A program made the translations under genes and the position numbers. A model generated the notes under the pieces. The model was not told the DNA's origin. It searched no databases and saw only the letters and a list, made by a program, of their open reading frames with translations. 64,000 nt of DNA from Candidatus Zixiibacteriota bacterium (lineage in GTDB: Bacteria > Zixibacteria > MSB-5A5 > GN15 > FEB-12), in the NCBI GenBank assembly GCA_029860345.1, contig JAOUBJ010000008.1, positions 124,001-188,000 on the forward strand, in the 5' to 3' direction. Below, one piece after another: positions 55,016-64,000 of the stretch (positions within the stretch are counted from its first letter, which is position 1; each line of letters starts with the position of its first letter).

Positions 55016-55717
55016 CTATCCAAACAATTTCTGCACCCGTGCAATGTCACGCTGAGCCTGGTGGTAGTCTTCAAGGCGACCGATATCAAGCCAATAACCA
55101 TCATACCGGTAGGTGCCGACAGCTTCACCCTGTTCAAGTAACTTGAGCATCAGATCGTCGAACCCAAACGGCCTGCCCTCCGGGACGACAGCAAGCAGTT
55201 CACGGGAAAAAACATAGACACCCATCGAGACGGAGAGCAGTTGTTCAGGCTTCTCCGTGAACGATGTAACCAGGCCGTCGGAGTCTGTCTCCAATACACC
55301 GTAGTCGACCGTATTGATCCTATGGTGCACAGCCACGGTCAGTCCGGCATTGCTTTTTAGATGATGATCGAACAACTTGCCAAAATCCAGATCGGTAAGA
55401 ATGTCACCGTTGGCCACAAGGAAGTGATCCGGCAGTGTCGGAATTGTCTTCACCGGCCCCACGGTTGATAACGGCTGGTTTTCCTGTGCGTAGACAATCT
55501 CCAGTCCGAATCGCTCACCGTCGCCAATCGCCGCTTTGATCAGATGGGCCAGGTGATTGACCGCAACATGCACACGGGTCACGCCGCATTGTTTCATGCG
55601 GGTGAGCAGGATTTCAATGATCGGTCGGTCACCGACAGGCGCCAGGGGTTTCGGAATCTCATCGGTGAGCGGTTGCAGGCGTGTTCCCTTGCCGCCGGCC
55701 AGGATTACAGCTTCCAT
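55016..55717 (-). CDS. Sugar-1-phosphate nucleotidylyltransferase
   Basis: 233 residues of the NTP-transferase family. MEAVILAGGKGTRLQPLTDE with IPKPLAPVGDRPI is the nucleotide-binding signature. VANGDILTDLDF holds the metal Asp, and FTEKP and YWLDIGRLEDYHQA are further family blocks. It makes an NDP-sugar from a sugar-1-phosphate; which sugar cannot be read. It is short, lacking the C-terminal beta-helix. It lies 50 bases downstream of an NDP-sugar epimerase gene and probably works in the same glycan pathway. GGAG sits 6 bases before the ATG. Confidence 0.9.
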   Translation of the reverse strand: MEAVILAGGKGTRLQPLTDEIPKPLAPVGDRPIIEILLTRMKQCGVTRVHVAVNHLAHLIKAAIGDGERFGLEIVYAQENQPLSTVGPVKTIPTLPDHFLVANGDILTDLDFGKLFDHHLKSNAGLTVAVHHRINTVDYGVLETDSDGLVTSFTEKPEQLLSVSMGVYVFSRELLAVVPEGRPFGFDDLMLKLLEQGEAVGTYRYDGYWLDIGRLEDYHQAQRDIARVQKLFG

Positions 55718-55767
55718 TGCGGACTCCGTTTCACGCGGTAACGACAGGATGTCGGCAGGTCCGGTCC

Positions 55768-56757
55768 TCAGACATTCCTGTACACTTCGTTGTCGGGATC
55801 GACCACGATCCCTGTTTTTATTGCGTTGGCAATTTCACGGATACCATCGATAACCCGGCGGGTCAGGTTGAATCTCAATGCCTGCTGGATTTTCGTAAAG
55901 TCGACCCGATAGTCACGCGGGTCTTCATCTTTGTGGACGTAGACGACATTATCATGCCCCGGGCCAAGCTCCCGGACGATCATCTGAACCAGTGTCTCTT
56001 TTTGGAAATTCTCCCGTGTGTCCCCTACGTTGAACGCTTGCCCGGACACTATGTCGGTGTCTGCCTCAAGCGCCATCAGACAGGCTGCCGCCAGGTCGGA
56101 GGCATGGGTGTAAGGTCGCCAAAATTTCTGCCCGTATATCTCCAGCTTTCGCTTGAGAGTCAACTCGCGAGTGAATTCGTTGACGGTAAGATCAAAACGT
56201 GGACGAGAGGAGAGACCATAGGCGGTAGCGAAGCGCAGGATGACGGGATGAAAACCATCTGAGCCTTGGGCCAGCAGGTGTTTCTCGAAGGCAACCTTAT
56301 GCTCGGCATAGAGTGATACCGGTTTCAAGGGTGAGGTTTCGTCCACCAATGTGTCAGTGTTACCCATCCGGCCGTAGTTGCTGCAAGTCGAGGCAAAAAC
56401 AAAACGTTTGACGCCGGACGCGACGGCCAGCTCGCCAAGACTGGCAGAGCCCAGGCCGTTCACCTCATGGGCCAGTTCGGGGTTTTGTGCACAAGCGGGA
56501 TCGCCCACAATTGCGGCCAGATGCACGACCTTGTCGACACCGTCCAACGCCTCCCCTACGTCCGCCTTGGTGCGAATGTCACCGTGTAGAAAGTCGAATC
56601 GTTCATGAGATAGATAGGGCAGTAAGCCATGACCGCCAAAAGTCAGGTTGTCCAGAACGCGAACTCTGGACCCCGAAGCCAACAGTCTTCCGACGAGATG
56701 CGAACCGATATAGCCCGCCCCCCCTGTGACCAGCACTGTGTCAACGTGGCCGGACAT
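55768..56757 (-). CDS. NAD-dependent sugar epimerase/dehydratase (extended SDR)
   Basis: 329 residues. The Rossmann motif is VTGGAGYIGSHLV (about 9-21). FASTCSNYG and YAEHK give the Ser/Tyr/Lys catalytic set of extended short-chain dehydrogenases, and RPYTHASDLAAA is the usual substrate-side motif. It acts on a nucleotide sugar for a surface glycan. It probably forms an operon with the nucleotidylyltransferase. Confidence 0.9.
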   Translation of the reverse strand: MSGHVDTVLVTGGAGYIGSHLVGRLLASGSRVRVLDNLTFGGHGLLPYLSHERFDFLHGDIRTKADVGEALDGVDKVVHLAAIVGDPACAQNPELAHEVNGLGSASLGELAVASGVKRFVFASTCSNYGRMGNTDTLVDETSPLKPVSLYAEHKVAFEKHLLAQGSDGFHPVILRFATAYGLSSRPRFDLTVNEFTRELTLKRKLEIYGQKFWRPYTHASDLAAACLMALEADTDIVSGQAFNVGDTRENFQKETLVQMIVRELGPGHDNVVYVHKDEDPRDYRVDFTKIQQALRFNLTRRVIDGIREIANAIKTGIVVDPDNEVYRNV

Positions 56758-57026
56758 TGAGAGATACCAATCCTCTTATGCTGTGGGCGGCAGGCGTCCT
56801 CCCCTGAATAGGTCTGTTGGCTTGTCGCTGCCTCGACTGCACTCGGCATGACCTTCTCGTGGCACCCGAGGACGTACAGCACGGACGAAGAAGCTCGTCA
56901 TCCCTGCAACAGCGGGAAGCCGGTAGTACAGCCATGAGAGTGGGCACCTGCTTCCGCAGGAATGACAGAGGGTGCGATAGGGTGATCATCCTGTACCAGC
57001 TTGAGTTCGCCAAACCTGTGGCTCGC
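56758..57026. repeat. Intergenic dispersed repeats
   Basis: Contains GCCTCGACTGCACTCGGCAT (near 56830) and CCTGCTTCCGCAGGAATGAC (near 56948), both members of families seen in other gaps. No gene. Confidence 0.55.
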
Positions 57027-59201
57027 TTAAGGCCTTTCAACCAGTTCCTGAGCTTTGGCCAGTTTCTCGCCGGTTAAACCCAACATAATAGCTTTCTGAA
57101 GGTTCTCTTTGGCCTGGTCTTTGCCTTCGGCCTCCATAGCCAATCCGAGCCAGTAAAACGGCTCCGGTCGGTCGGTGTAGGTATGAGAGGCCTTGAGCGC
57201 CTCGCCTCGGCACAGATCATAGCGCCCGGCCTGATAGTTGACAAAGCAGAGGTTCATCCACACTTCCAGGGCTGCGTAACTGTCAGATAGCGCCTCGCGG
57301 GCGATGTTGCTGGCCCGATCCAGGTCTATCCCATCGCCGGCCAGCAGGCGGGAGTAGTAGTGATTCGTGGCCAGATTGTCACGATCGCGCGTCCGGTTTT
57401 CTTCGAACAACTCCCAGGCCTCGTTCTTTCTCTCCAGTCCATGAAGCGCCCATGCTCTGATGGCATAACTGTCAACATCTTCCTCAAGGGACAAAGCCCG
57501 ATCACTGAGGTCCAGCGCTTGCTGATAGTTGCCCAGCTTGCACGCCCAAACCGCGGCCAGTTGCAGCGCATTGGGATCTGAATCCTGAGCTTCGAGCAAT
57601 TCGAGCACAGGACCTATCTTTTCAAGTTGCCCGGTCCACTCGGCGATGTCCAAAAGTTCCAGCGCGGGCGACAGGTCTCCTTTGACCAGTGCAAAATTGT
57701 CGGTAAGGATGTTCAAAGCCTGGTCGAACTGCTTGTTCTCGGCAAGGATCACAGCTTTGTTCATGCGGATCATGGGATAGGTCTGTTCAAATTGTGGATA
57801 CTCTTCAAAGAGAGCCAGTGCCTCAGAATGCTGTTGCAAGCCTCGATACATAGCCACCATGTTATCAAAAGCAGGGCGGTACCAACGGTTGATTTCAAGT
57901 GACTTGGTGTAGAGTCGCTCGGCTTGGTCGTACTTTCGGCAGACCGGATCGGCGTTAACATCGGCGATCCCTGTCAGCCAGTCCGGCTGTGAACGATGGT
58001 AATCTTCGAGAAGTGTGACAAATTCTTTGTAGCCGTCGAAATCGCCGGTCCTTTGCATGAGGAATGCGAGCCGGGTCTTCACTTCAAGAGTGTTGGCATA
58101 CTCGCTGGGCAACTCCTGAAGAAACTGCACGTTTTCAACACCGGCCAGACTCACAGGACTTTGGATCAACAACGAGTAGTTCATGTATTTTTCAAAGGCC
58201 GGCAGATAGCCGCGATTTGTAATATGGCTCCGTGTGGCTTCCAAATCGCTGCCGGCAGAAACGAGGTCATAGCTTTCGGATCGAGCTTTGATATCAATGG
58301 TAATGGACATCAGGGAGTTCTCGGTCAAACGACGATAGTCATCCGAAGCCCGTCTTGCCTGGGCGTGTTTTCCGGCGGCACGATAATAACGCAGAAGCAT
58401 TCCGGCCCGAACAATCTCGCCGCAGCCCTTAGCCTCCATTTGGGCGATGGCCAAGCGGGCGTCGTGAAGGTAGCGCAACCGGATACAGCGATAGAAATGA
58501 CTCAGGAGTATGTCATGATCGTCGGATGCCAAATCCAGGGCACGGCGGCTGAAGACAATTGAAGAGTCGATCAGACCGACTGTCTCACACAGGTCTGCCG
58601 CGCTCACCAGGCTTTCGACCGTTTCTGGTATGTCTTTCATGGCCTGCCGGCGTATGGCGGCTGCCGTGTCGACCTCGTAGCGCAGATGAAGAAGTCTGGC
58701 CGTAGTCAGGTCAATGACGGCAGGATGCGCACCCAGGTTCGCTGCATTCGAGATTTCGCGCTCGGCCGCCCGAGATTGCCCGACTCCGATCAGAGCTTCG
58801 GCCGACATCAGACGCCGGTTTGGATCGTCAGGCTGCAGCGTGACAAAGTCGGCGGCGGCCTTAACTGCGAAATTGTATTCGCCGAGGTAGGAGAACGACC
58901 GACACAATCCCTCCAGCGCGGGACCATACTCGGCGTCAACCGTAGCCACCAGCATGTACTCGTGGGCGGCGTCCTGATAACATAGCTGTCGCTCCAGAAT
59001 AAGGCCACGGCTATACGGAATCAGGATCGAGCCGGGGTCAACCATGCCGATTTCCTCAATCGTTGCCTGAGCCGATTCAAAGCTGTATTCATCAATCTGC
59101 GTCATAACCCTCGCATGGAGGGACTCAAGTTTCTCCTGGGGCGTCTGGCTACAACCGGCCATCAGGGCGGCTAAGATGCTGACAACTAACACTTTCTTCA
59201 T
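57027..59201 (-). CDS. TPR-repeat lipoprotein
   Basis: 724 residues from the ATG at 59201. An earlier in-frame start gives an unlikely N-terminus, while MKKVLVVSILAALMAGCSQT is a textbook lipoprotein signal with lipobox LMAGC. The rest is helical with many 34-residue TPR-like units (for example YQQALDLSDRALSLEEDVDS near 580). It would be a lipid-anchored periplasmic scaffold. Divergent from lptB, which may hint at an envelope-assembly role, but the partner is unknown. Confidence 0.85.
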   Translation of the reverse strand: MKKVLVVSILAALMAGCSQTPQEKLESLHARVMTQIDEYSFESAQATIEEIGMVDPGSILIPYSRGLILERQLCYQDAAHEYMLVATVDAEYGPALEGLCRSFSYLGEYNFAVKAAADFVTLQPDDPNRRLMSAEALIGVGQSRAAEREISNAANLGAHPAVIDLTTARLLHLRYEVDTAAAIRRQAMKDIPETVESLVSAADLCETVGLIDSSIVFSRRALDLASDDHDILLSHFYRCIRLRYLHDARLAIAQMEAKGCGEIVRAGMLLRYYRAAGKHAQARRASDDYRRLTENSLMSITIDIKARSESYDLVSAGSDLEATRSHITNRGYLPAFEKYMNYSLLIQSPVSLAGVENVQFLQELPSEYANTLEVKTRLAFLMQRTGDFDGYKEFVTLLEDYHRSQPDWLTGIADVNADPVCRKYDQAERLYTKSLEINRWYRPAFDNMVAMYRGLQQHSEALALFEEYPQFEQTYPMIRMNKAVILAENKQFDQALNILTDNFALVKGDLSPALELLDIAEWTGQLEKIGPVLELLEAQDSDPNALQLAAVWACKLGNYQQALDLSDRALSLEEDVDSYAIRAWALHGLERKNEAWELFEENRTRDRDNLATNHYYSRLLAGDGIDLDRASNIAREALSDSYAALEVWMNLCFVNYQAGRYDLCRGEALKASHTYTDRPEPFYWLGLAMEAEGKDQAKENLQKAIMLGLTGEKLAKAQELVERP

Positions 59202-59349
59202 ACTTGTTCGATCCTTCGTGACTGCTGCGATGAGCATATAACTCGTTTCGGGTTTTGAAGTTAATACATTTATACACCTGGGCAAGGCAATATTTCCCAG
59301 CAGTCGAGAAAGGCCACTAGCAAAAACCGTGCTGTTTTGCGGAAATTGT

Positions 59350-59378
59350 TTGTATTAGACCTTAAGACGAATTATATT
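59350..59378 (+). promoter_or_regulatory. Promoter of lptB, apparently leaderless
   Basis: TTGTAT (59350-59355) and TATATT (59373-59378), 17-base spacer. The ATG of lptB is only 5 bases after the -10 and has no ribosome-binding site, so transcription should start at or next to the start codon. Confidence 0.55.
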
Positions 59379-59383
59379 CAGAT

Positions 59384-60109
59384 ATGATCACATTAGCATC
59401 GAACAGCCTGGTGAAGCACTATCGCAAACGAGCCGTTGTCAATGAAGTTACTATGGAAGTCAATTCAGGCGAGGTGGTAGGCTTGCTGGGTCCCAACGGG
59501 GCCGGCAAGACGACAACCTTCTATATGATGATTGGCTTTGTACGGCCCGATTCGGGCAAGGTCTTTCTGGGTGATCGCAATATCGGACGCATGGCCATGT
59601 ACAAACGAGCCAAGGCCGGGATTGGATACCTGGCCCAGGAAGCGTCGGTTTTCCGCAAGATGTCAGTCGAGGACAATATCAAAGCTATCCTGCAATTTCG
59701 CCGGATCGGCCGCAAGAAGCGCAAACAAAAGCTTGAGGACCTGCTTGAAGAATTGGACCTGGGCAACCTTCGAAAAAGTATGGCCTACACTCTTTCAGGT
59801 GGGGAAAGACGCCGGGTGGAGATTACGCGGGCCCTGGTCAACGATCCCAAGTTCATGCTTTTGGACGAGCCGTTTGCGGGGATCGATCCGATTGCCGTCG
59901 AGGAGATACAAAAGATAATAAACCGTCTGGTCGAACGAGGCTTGGGCGTTTTGATTACCGATCACAACGTGCGCGAGACTTTGTCCATTTGTAATCGTGC
60001 GTATATAATGTGCGACGGCAAGATACTCAAGTCCGGTAGCTCGGAGTTTCTGGCCAACGATGCAGAAGCACGCAAGATATATCTGGGTGAGAAATTTCGG
60101 CTCAATTGA
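59384..60109 (+). CDS. lptB: LPS export ABC transporter ATPase LptB
   Basis: 241 residues, exactly the LptB size. Walker [20 protein letters not shown] (about 34-52), Q-loop [18 protein letters not shown], signature [15 protein letters not shown], Walker [16 protein letters not shown] and H-loop [10 protein letters not shown] all match LptB. It powers extraction of LPS from the inner membrane through LptFG. Followed by rpoN and hpf as in many Gram-negative genomes. Near-certain evidence that the cell makes LPS. Confidence 0.96.
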   Translation: MITLASNSLVKHYRKRAVVNEVTMEVNSGEVVGLLGPNGAGKTTTFYMMIGFVRPDSGKVFLGDRNIGRMAMYKRAKAGIGYLAQEASVFRKMSVEDNIKAILQFRRIGRKKRKQKLEDLLEELDLGNLRKSMAYTLSGGERRRVEITRALVNDPKFMLLDEPFAGIDPIAVEEIQKIINRLVERGLGVLITDHNVRETLSICNRAYIMCDGKILKSGSSEFLANDAEARKIYLGEKFRLN

Positions 60110-60251
60110 TCGCGGAAGGACCAATGTCTAATTACTGAACGATCTGGTCGGATGGTATTAACCCAGGCCAGACTGCTTCCGACACTACTAAAGAGACGCC
60201 GAATACGTCGAAACTGGCCCGGTAAAGAGTCTTGAGATAACGGATGATATC

Positions 60252-61652
60252 ATGAAATTACAACTTCGCCCACAATTGAAGCAAATGCTCGCACCGCAGT
60301 TGATCCAGTCTCTGAAGATGCTTCAGATGCCTGCGCTCAAACTGGAGCAAACCATAAGACACGAGCTGGCCACCAATCCCCTTTTGGAAGAAGTTGAAGA
60401 TTTACAGGCTGATGAGAAGCTGGACGCCGAGCAGGAATCGGAGTTCGATGTCGCCGACAAAACTGACAAGGACGAATCTGTCGACTGGGATCAATTCTTC
60501 TCAGAGGAGGACGAAGGCTACAAAGTGAGCCAACCACGAGAGCAGACCGAGGACAGTTTCGAGGGTCCGGCAGCTCAGGAGACGACGCTCTTTACCCACC
60601 TTTCCGACCAGTTGGCTATGCTGAAATTGACCGATGACGAGCATCTTATTGCTGAGTATATCATAGGCAACATCGCTCCCGACGGCTATCTGGTAATCAG
60701 TGTGCCGGAAATGGCTGCCGAGTTGAAGATGGACGAAGCCGGTATCGAGGCGGTGCTGGCTATGGTGCAGAGGTTCGATCCGGTCGGTGTGGCCGCGCGG
60801 GACCTTCGGGAGTCATTGCTTATTCAGCTTCGCGAACGGGATTTGGAGGGTAGCCTGGCCTGGCGTATAGTGGATGAACATATTAATGATCTGGACCGCA
60901 AGTCGATTCTACAGGTGGCCCGGATGATGGGCGTCCCGGAAGAGCGGGCACAGGCGGCACTGGAAGTCATCAAGAGTCTTTCACCGACCCCGGCTCACGG
61001 ACGGTTTGATTCGGGCGCCATGCCGGTGGTGCCGGACCTGATAGTGGAGAGACTTGACGACAAGTTTCTGGTCCTGCACAACGACGATTATGTCCCGAGG
61101 TTGAGAGTGAACGCCAGCTATCGCAATCTCATTCGGCGCGGCAACGAAACGCCTAAAGATACCAAACAGTACATACGCCAGAAACTGGAACAGGCGCGCT
61201 GGTTGATCAATGCCATTCAGCAGAGGCGGTCAACAATGATTCGTGTGATGGAGGCGATCATCGACAAGCAGCACGATTTCTTTGAGCGCGGACCGGCCTT
61301 TCTAAAACCGCTGATCATGGAGGACATCGCGCAGGTGGTAGAGATGAACGTTGCCACCATCAGCCGGGTCTCGCGCGGTAAATATGTGCAGACGCCGTTC
61401 GGCGTCAGGGAGATCAAGTACTTCTTTAATCCCGGTATCTCCAAAGAAGACGGCGAGGACATGTCGAAACGTTCGGTCAAGCAACGCATCGAGGAAATCA
61501 TTAAAATCGAACCGCTCGACAAGCCGTTTTCGGATCAGGAGATTTTCAGAAGGCTCAATCAAGAAGGCATCCGGCTGGCCCGTCGCACCGTCACCAAATA
61601 TCGCGAAGAATTGAAGATACCATCGGCCCGCCTTCGTAAAAGAGTTGTTTAG
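60252..61652 (+). CDS. rpoN: RNA polymerase sigma-54 factor
   Basis: 466 residues. Region I is glutamine/leucine-rich (LKQMLAPQLIQSLKMLQMPA), then an acidic region II (about 50-100), the core-binding domain, and the C-terminal DNA-binding part with helix-turn-helix (IAQVVEMNVATISRVSRGKY). The RpoN box is RRTVTKYREEL. It directs RNA polymerase to -24/-12 promoters that need AAA+ activators, two of which are in this window. It has only a weak ribosome-binding site and follows lptB by 142 bases. Confidence 0.97.
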   Translation: MKLQLRPQLKQMLAPQLIQSLKMLQMPALKLEQTIRHELATNPLLEEVEDLQADEKLDAEQESEFDVADKTDKDESVDWDQFFSEEDEGYKVSQPREQTEDSFEGPAAQETTLFTHLSDQLAMLKLTDDEHLIAEYIIGNIAPDGYLVISVPEMAAELKMDEAGIEAVLAMVQRFDPVGVAARDLRESLLIQLRERDLEGSLAWRIVDEHINDLDRKSILQVARMMGVPEERAQAALEVIKSLSPTPAHGRFDSGAMPVVPDLIVERLDDKFLVLHNDDYVPRLRVNASYRNLIRRGNETPKDTKQYIRQKLEQARWLINAIQQRRSTMIRVMEAIIDKQHDFFERGPAFLKPLIMEDIAQVVEMNVATISRVSRGKYVQTPFGVREIKYFFNPGISKEDGEDMSKRSVKQRIEEIIKIEPLDKPFSDQEIFRRLNQEGIRLARRTVTKYREELKIPSARLRKRVV

Positions 61653-62047
61653 TTGGGCCCGGACCCGGTTCTCGGAAAAGTCTTGGTGGCCGGGATTCTG
61701 CGTGTTTTTTCTGATAGTGCTCACCGAAGAAAGCTTGGGGACTTCTCAACTTCGACACCACAATATTCGTATAATTTTGTAGTAGCGATTTGGTCTGACT
61801 TATGCCATTATTAGAGTGAGGATGAAATCTGTGGATAGCTCCCGGTACGATGAGAGCAAGCCTGTGAAACCTCAGCCCTCACGGCCCCGGGATTTGCGGC
61901 CTCGAGCAGGTGGGTGATGGCCCCAGGTTGATGAAGGAATAAAGCACTTTGTGAATGGAAAAACCGACAGAACGTCGCCTCGGACTCAGGCGCTGTCATG
62001 ATGATAAACCAATTGATGGATTTCGCCAGGAAAGGAGAAATTCAGCC
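61653..62047. other. Gap between rpoN and hpf
   Basis: About 395 bases. TATAAT near 61770 could be a -10 but lacks a good -35. A GC-rich stretch (61838-61920) can form local hairpins, but no known RNA family was recognised. GGAGAAATTCAGCC at the right end serves hpf. Confidence 0.4.
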
Positions 62048-62407
62048 ATGCAAAAAACGATAACTGCTCGCCATTTTGATCTCACCGATGAGATGCGGGA
62101 ACGAGCTGAGAGCGAAATGGACAGCCTGACACGTTATTTCGAAAACATAATCTCAGCCGAACTTGTCCTGGACCTGGAGCGTCATCTGCACAAGGCTGAG
62201 CTGAGAGTGAAGGTTTACAACCACAGCATAACCGGCACCGGCGAAACCGACGACATGTACAACTCCATTTCGGTGTCGGTCGACAAAGTAAAAGGGCAGT
62301 TGAAAAAGTATAAAGGGAAGCTCAAAGACAAACGACCTGAAGAAATCAGTGAGGTCATAAACGAATTGACACGACCCCAGACCGATGTCGACGAGATCGA
62401 CCAGTAG
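62048..62407 (+). CDS. hpf: Short ribosome hibernation promoting factor
   Basis: 119 residues from the ATG at 62048 (AAGGAG 11 bases upstream). MQKTITARHFDLTDEMRERA, YFENIISAELVLDLERHLHK and AELRVKVYNHSITGTGETDD fit the sigma-54 modulation/YfiA family. The long form with a C-terminal dimerisation domain is not present, so a short HPF that needs RMF or acts alone. It binds the 30S decoding centre in resting cells. Its place after rpoN is widely conserved. Confidence 0.94.
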   Translation: MQKTITARHFDLTDEMRERAESEMDSLTRYFENIISAELVLDLERHLHKAELRVKVYNHSITGTGETDDMYNSISVSVDKVKGQLKKYKGKLKDKRPEEISEVINELTRPQTDVDEIDQ

Positions 62408-62431
62408 TCAGCGCCACCATCAGAATTCATC

Positions 62432-62461
62432 AAAGCCCGTCCGCAATCGGACGGGCTTTTT
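62432..62461 (+). terminator. Intrinsic terminator of hpf
   Basis: AAGCCCGTCCG-CAAT-CGGACGGGCTT, a perfect 11-pair stem running into TTTTT. Confidence 0.96.
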
Positions 62462-62783
62462 GTGTTCTGAACCTGCATAAAAGTGCTGGTTTTCCGCCAC
62501 CTGTCGGTTTGGGTATTGCCTGTTCGGACTGATCGATGACGGATTCGATTCTGGTCGGCACAGCAAATCACTTCTTTCGAGACTTACTTCCCTTTCTGAG
62601 TCCCGTGACCCTGGAATACGCCTATTGGTATAAGAAACCTGCACATAGCCATGCGATGGTGCCTTGGATCTCATCGCTTGACCAAGGGGACCGTCGGAAT
62701 CGCTCGGTTCGTCATGGCTTCGATTCGCGGTCCCACGCTGCCTTGGCACACTTTTTACATTGTTGGCGGTTGAGGTATACTCA
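62462..62783. other. Gap after hpf, nothing firm
   Basis: No gene. GGGACCG (62689) and CGGTCCC (62730) with TTCGATTC between recall the ends of a tRNA, but the interval is too short. TTGGCAC-N4-TTTTTACA (near 62743) is a weak -24/-12 look-alike before the next gene. Confidence 0.35.
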
Positions 62784-63251
62784 ATGGATCAACAACTTGC
62801 CTCGATATTTGTCAATGCGTCATCGCTTCTGCTGATAGGCGGTATGACGGCTGCTCTGCTCTTCCTGGGCATCGGTCTCAGAGAGATCAGAAGCGGCTTG
62901 TTGGAAGGACTGCTCTACCTTGGCGTGGCCGCCTTTTTCGCCGCTTCCCATTTCTACTACTTGTGGAATATCCCTGAAGGTTCCAGGTTTGCCGCAACGG
63001 TTGCCCACCTTGATTTGTGGGACTGGGTGACGATTATGTTTGTCCCGGCCTTGATCACAATGTTTTTGGCTCGCTCTCTGGTGGACCTGGTCAAACTGCA
63101 ACGTCGCCCGGCTTTGACCCGGATGTTTTTTGGGCTGACCCTGCTCTGCTTTGTGTACATGGTTGGGGCTACCTGGCCGACCGATGCCAAAGCGATCGTT
63201 GCCGTTTTCTATGGGTTCACCTGGCTTGACCTTGAAAAGAGCGATCACTGA
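62784..63251 (+). CDS. Small integral membrane protein, unknown function
   Basis: 155 residues with four hydrophobic segments (for instance LLLIGGMTAALLFLGIGL, LLYLGVAAFFAASHFYYLW, TIMFVPALITMFLARSLV and MFFGLTLLCFVYMVGA). The ATG at 62784 has GAGG 8 bases before it; an upstream in-frame start lacks this. I recognise no family. Its end overlaps the convergent Nudix-like gene by 7 bases. Confidence 0.65.
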   Translation: MDQQLASIFVNASSLLLIGGMTAALLFLGIGLREIRSGLLEGLLYLGVAAFFAASHFYYLWNIPEGSRFAATVAHLDLWDWVTIMFVPALITMFLARSLVDLVKLQRRPALTRMFFGLTLLCFVYMVGATWPTDAKAIVAVFYGFTWLDLEKSDH

Positions 63252-63988
63252 GGATGCCGGCTGAGATACTCCCTGAGCAGCAGTAGGTTCATCGCCGCTT
63301 CGAAATTGATCTCCGGCGGTACCCTATCTTTCCCCTCGAGAATACCTGTCAACGGCCGAAAAAAGAACTCATCAAACTCTCTTGTCTCAGCATCAAGCTT
63401 GTCCAACTTCTCCGTCATTTCCCGGGCGGACAATTCTGTCACCAAGGCCGCGAAGAGCTGCGGTCGTTCGCCACGGAACACCTCGCGCCCGTAGGCCAGC
63501 GGTACCAACCGGTACTCATCCGATGAAAGAGACAACTCTTCGGCGGCTTCGTCCGAGATAGCATTCTCCAGAAGGTCGAACAGGTTGTCGCCCAGATTAC
63601 TCACCTCCACCGATCCGGCCATCGAGGGTCCTAAAGTCGACTCAAGCGACGATAGCCCAGCACTCCGCCTGACGATCAACAAACTGTCCCCACCCTCCTG
63701 CTGCACAATCACCCAGGCAGCGACACCCAGACAGACGGCCAGAGGATTGTCACAAAGGGCGCGTGACGGGTACTGCGAAAGATAGTACTCACGCAAGCAG
63801 CCATCGGTCTGGCCGAACGACTCTTGCTTGTAGTCGAGGGCCAGGCAGCTTGCGGCATGATGACCGTACCGACAGGGCTGAACGGTGAGCTTTTTGTCCA
63901 AACCGTCTAAGTCGGCTGTCACCAGTTTCAGAATGTTGGGGCCGGTATGGATGCGTCCTTCGGTCGTCATGGTTCGCTCGACTTCCAT
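63245..63988 (-). CDS. Nudix-like protein, possibly incomplete at the N-terminus
   Basis: At least 247 residues; the frame stays open to the window edge, so the true start may lie outside. An N-terminal part with DYKQESFGQTDGCLREYY precedes a Nudix-like region: LLIVRRS, then LGPSMAGSVE and ENAISDEAAEELSL, where the EE pair and preceding Glu match a Nudix box. The usual arginine and final glycine are replaced. YGREVFRGERPQLFAALV is like eukaryotic-type Nudix neighbours. Activity is doubtful if the box is really degenerate. Confidence 0.5.
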   Translation of the reverse strand: MEVERTMTTEGRIHTGPNILKLVTADLDGLDKKLTVQPCRYGHHAASCLALDYKQESFGQTDGCLREYYLSQYPSRALCDNPLAVCLGVAAWVIVQQEGGDSLLIVRRSAGLSSLESTLGPSMAGSVEVSNLGDNLFDLLENAISDEAAEELSLSSDEYRLVPLAYGREVFRGERPQLFAALVTELSAREMTEKLDKLDAETREFDEFFFRPLTGILEGKDRVPPEINFEAAMNLLLLREYLSRHPQ

Positions 63989-64000
63989 TGCAAAGCGGGC

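Noticed and set aside
62689-62736. tRNA-like ends GGGACCG and CGGTCCC with TTCGATTC
   Set aside because: Only about 48 bases between the ends and no anticodon arm; at most a tRNA fragment.
62743-62760. Sigma-54 promoter before the small membrane protein gene
   Set aside because: TTGGCAC fits the -24 box but the -12 box reads TTACA, missing the near-invariant GC.

Overview
The window looks like chromosome of an uncultured Gram-negative (diderm) bacterium, most likely of the FCB/Zixibacteria type. The diderm signs are direct: a TonB-dependent receptor, LptB, a WaaF-like heptosyltransferase, an LpxL-like acyltransferase, two TolC-family channels and an RND pump. The lineage is inferred, mainly from seven large secreted proteins that end in a two-repeat dockerin-like module with the signature DISDLVYLVDYMFNGGPxPP. 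No rRNA, tRNA, CRISPR array, integrase or intact insertion sequence was seen.

Layout. 1-2.9 kb: a cut-off TonB receptor and a LipM-type lipoyl transferase gene. 2.9-4.1 kb: gene-free DNA with dispersed repeats and a strong candidate small-RNA gene. 4.2-9.4 kb: two secreted repeat proteins, each with 14 blade-like repeats and a C-terminal dockerin. 10-13.4 kb: a TPR-GAF-AAA+ sigma-54 activator behind a small secreted protein gene. 13.5-21.5 kb: envelope genes (heptosyltransferase, MacA/MacB-like permease/TolC set without an ATPase, lipid A acyltransferase, membrane metallopeptidase). 21.5-23.2 kb: a Type II restriction-modification pair that looks acquired. 23.4-29.9 kb: a ferritin-like protein, a BrkB-like membrane protein, a small nuclease, rluB, scpB-scpA-trpS. 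30-41.6 kb: the main surface-protein region, holding four dockerin proteins, one of which also carries two cohesin-like modules, plus a giant S74 self-processing adhesin. 41.9-50.7 kb: an NtrC-type response regulator, a FlgD-like secreted protein, and a TetR-controlled RND/TolC operon with no adaptor gene. 50.8-57 kb: a DinB-like protein, a large M14 carboxypeptidase with dockerin, and two sugar-nucleotide genes. 57-64 kb: a TPR lipoprotein, then lptB-rpoN-hpf, a small membrane protein and a Nudix-like protein at the edge.

How it fits together. The dockerin proteins share N-terminal signal peptides, calcium-binding-type repeats and a cysteine-bracketed dockerin, so they look like one exported surface system. 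The 35.2-37.3 kb protein, with cohesin-like modules upstream of its own dockerins, is the candidate scaffold. Most of these genes have their own good sigma-70-type promoter, and several end in clear intrinsic terminators, so they behave as independent cassettes. rpoN and two sigma-54 activators lie in the same window, but I found no convincing -24/-12 promoter. Between genes the DNA is littered with short dispersed palindromes, some of which sit inside otherwise compact operons. All functions are inferred from sequence reading only; no database search was run.
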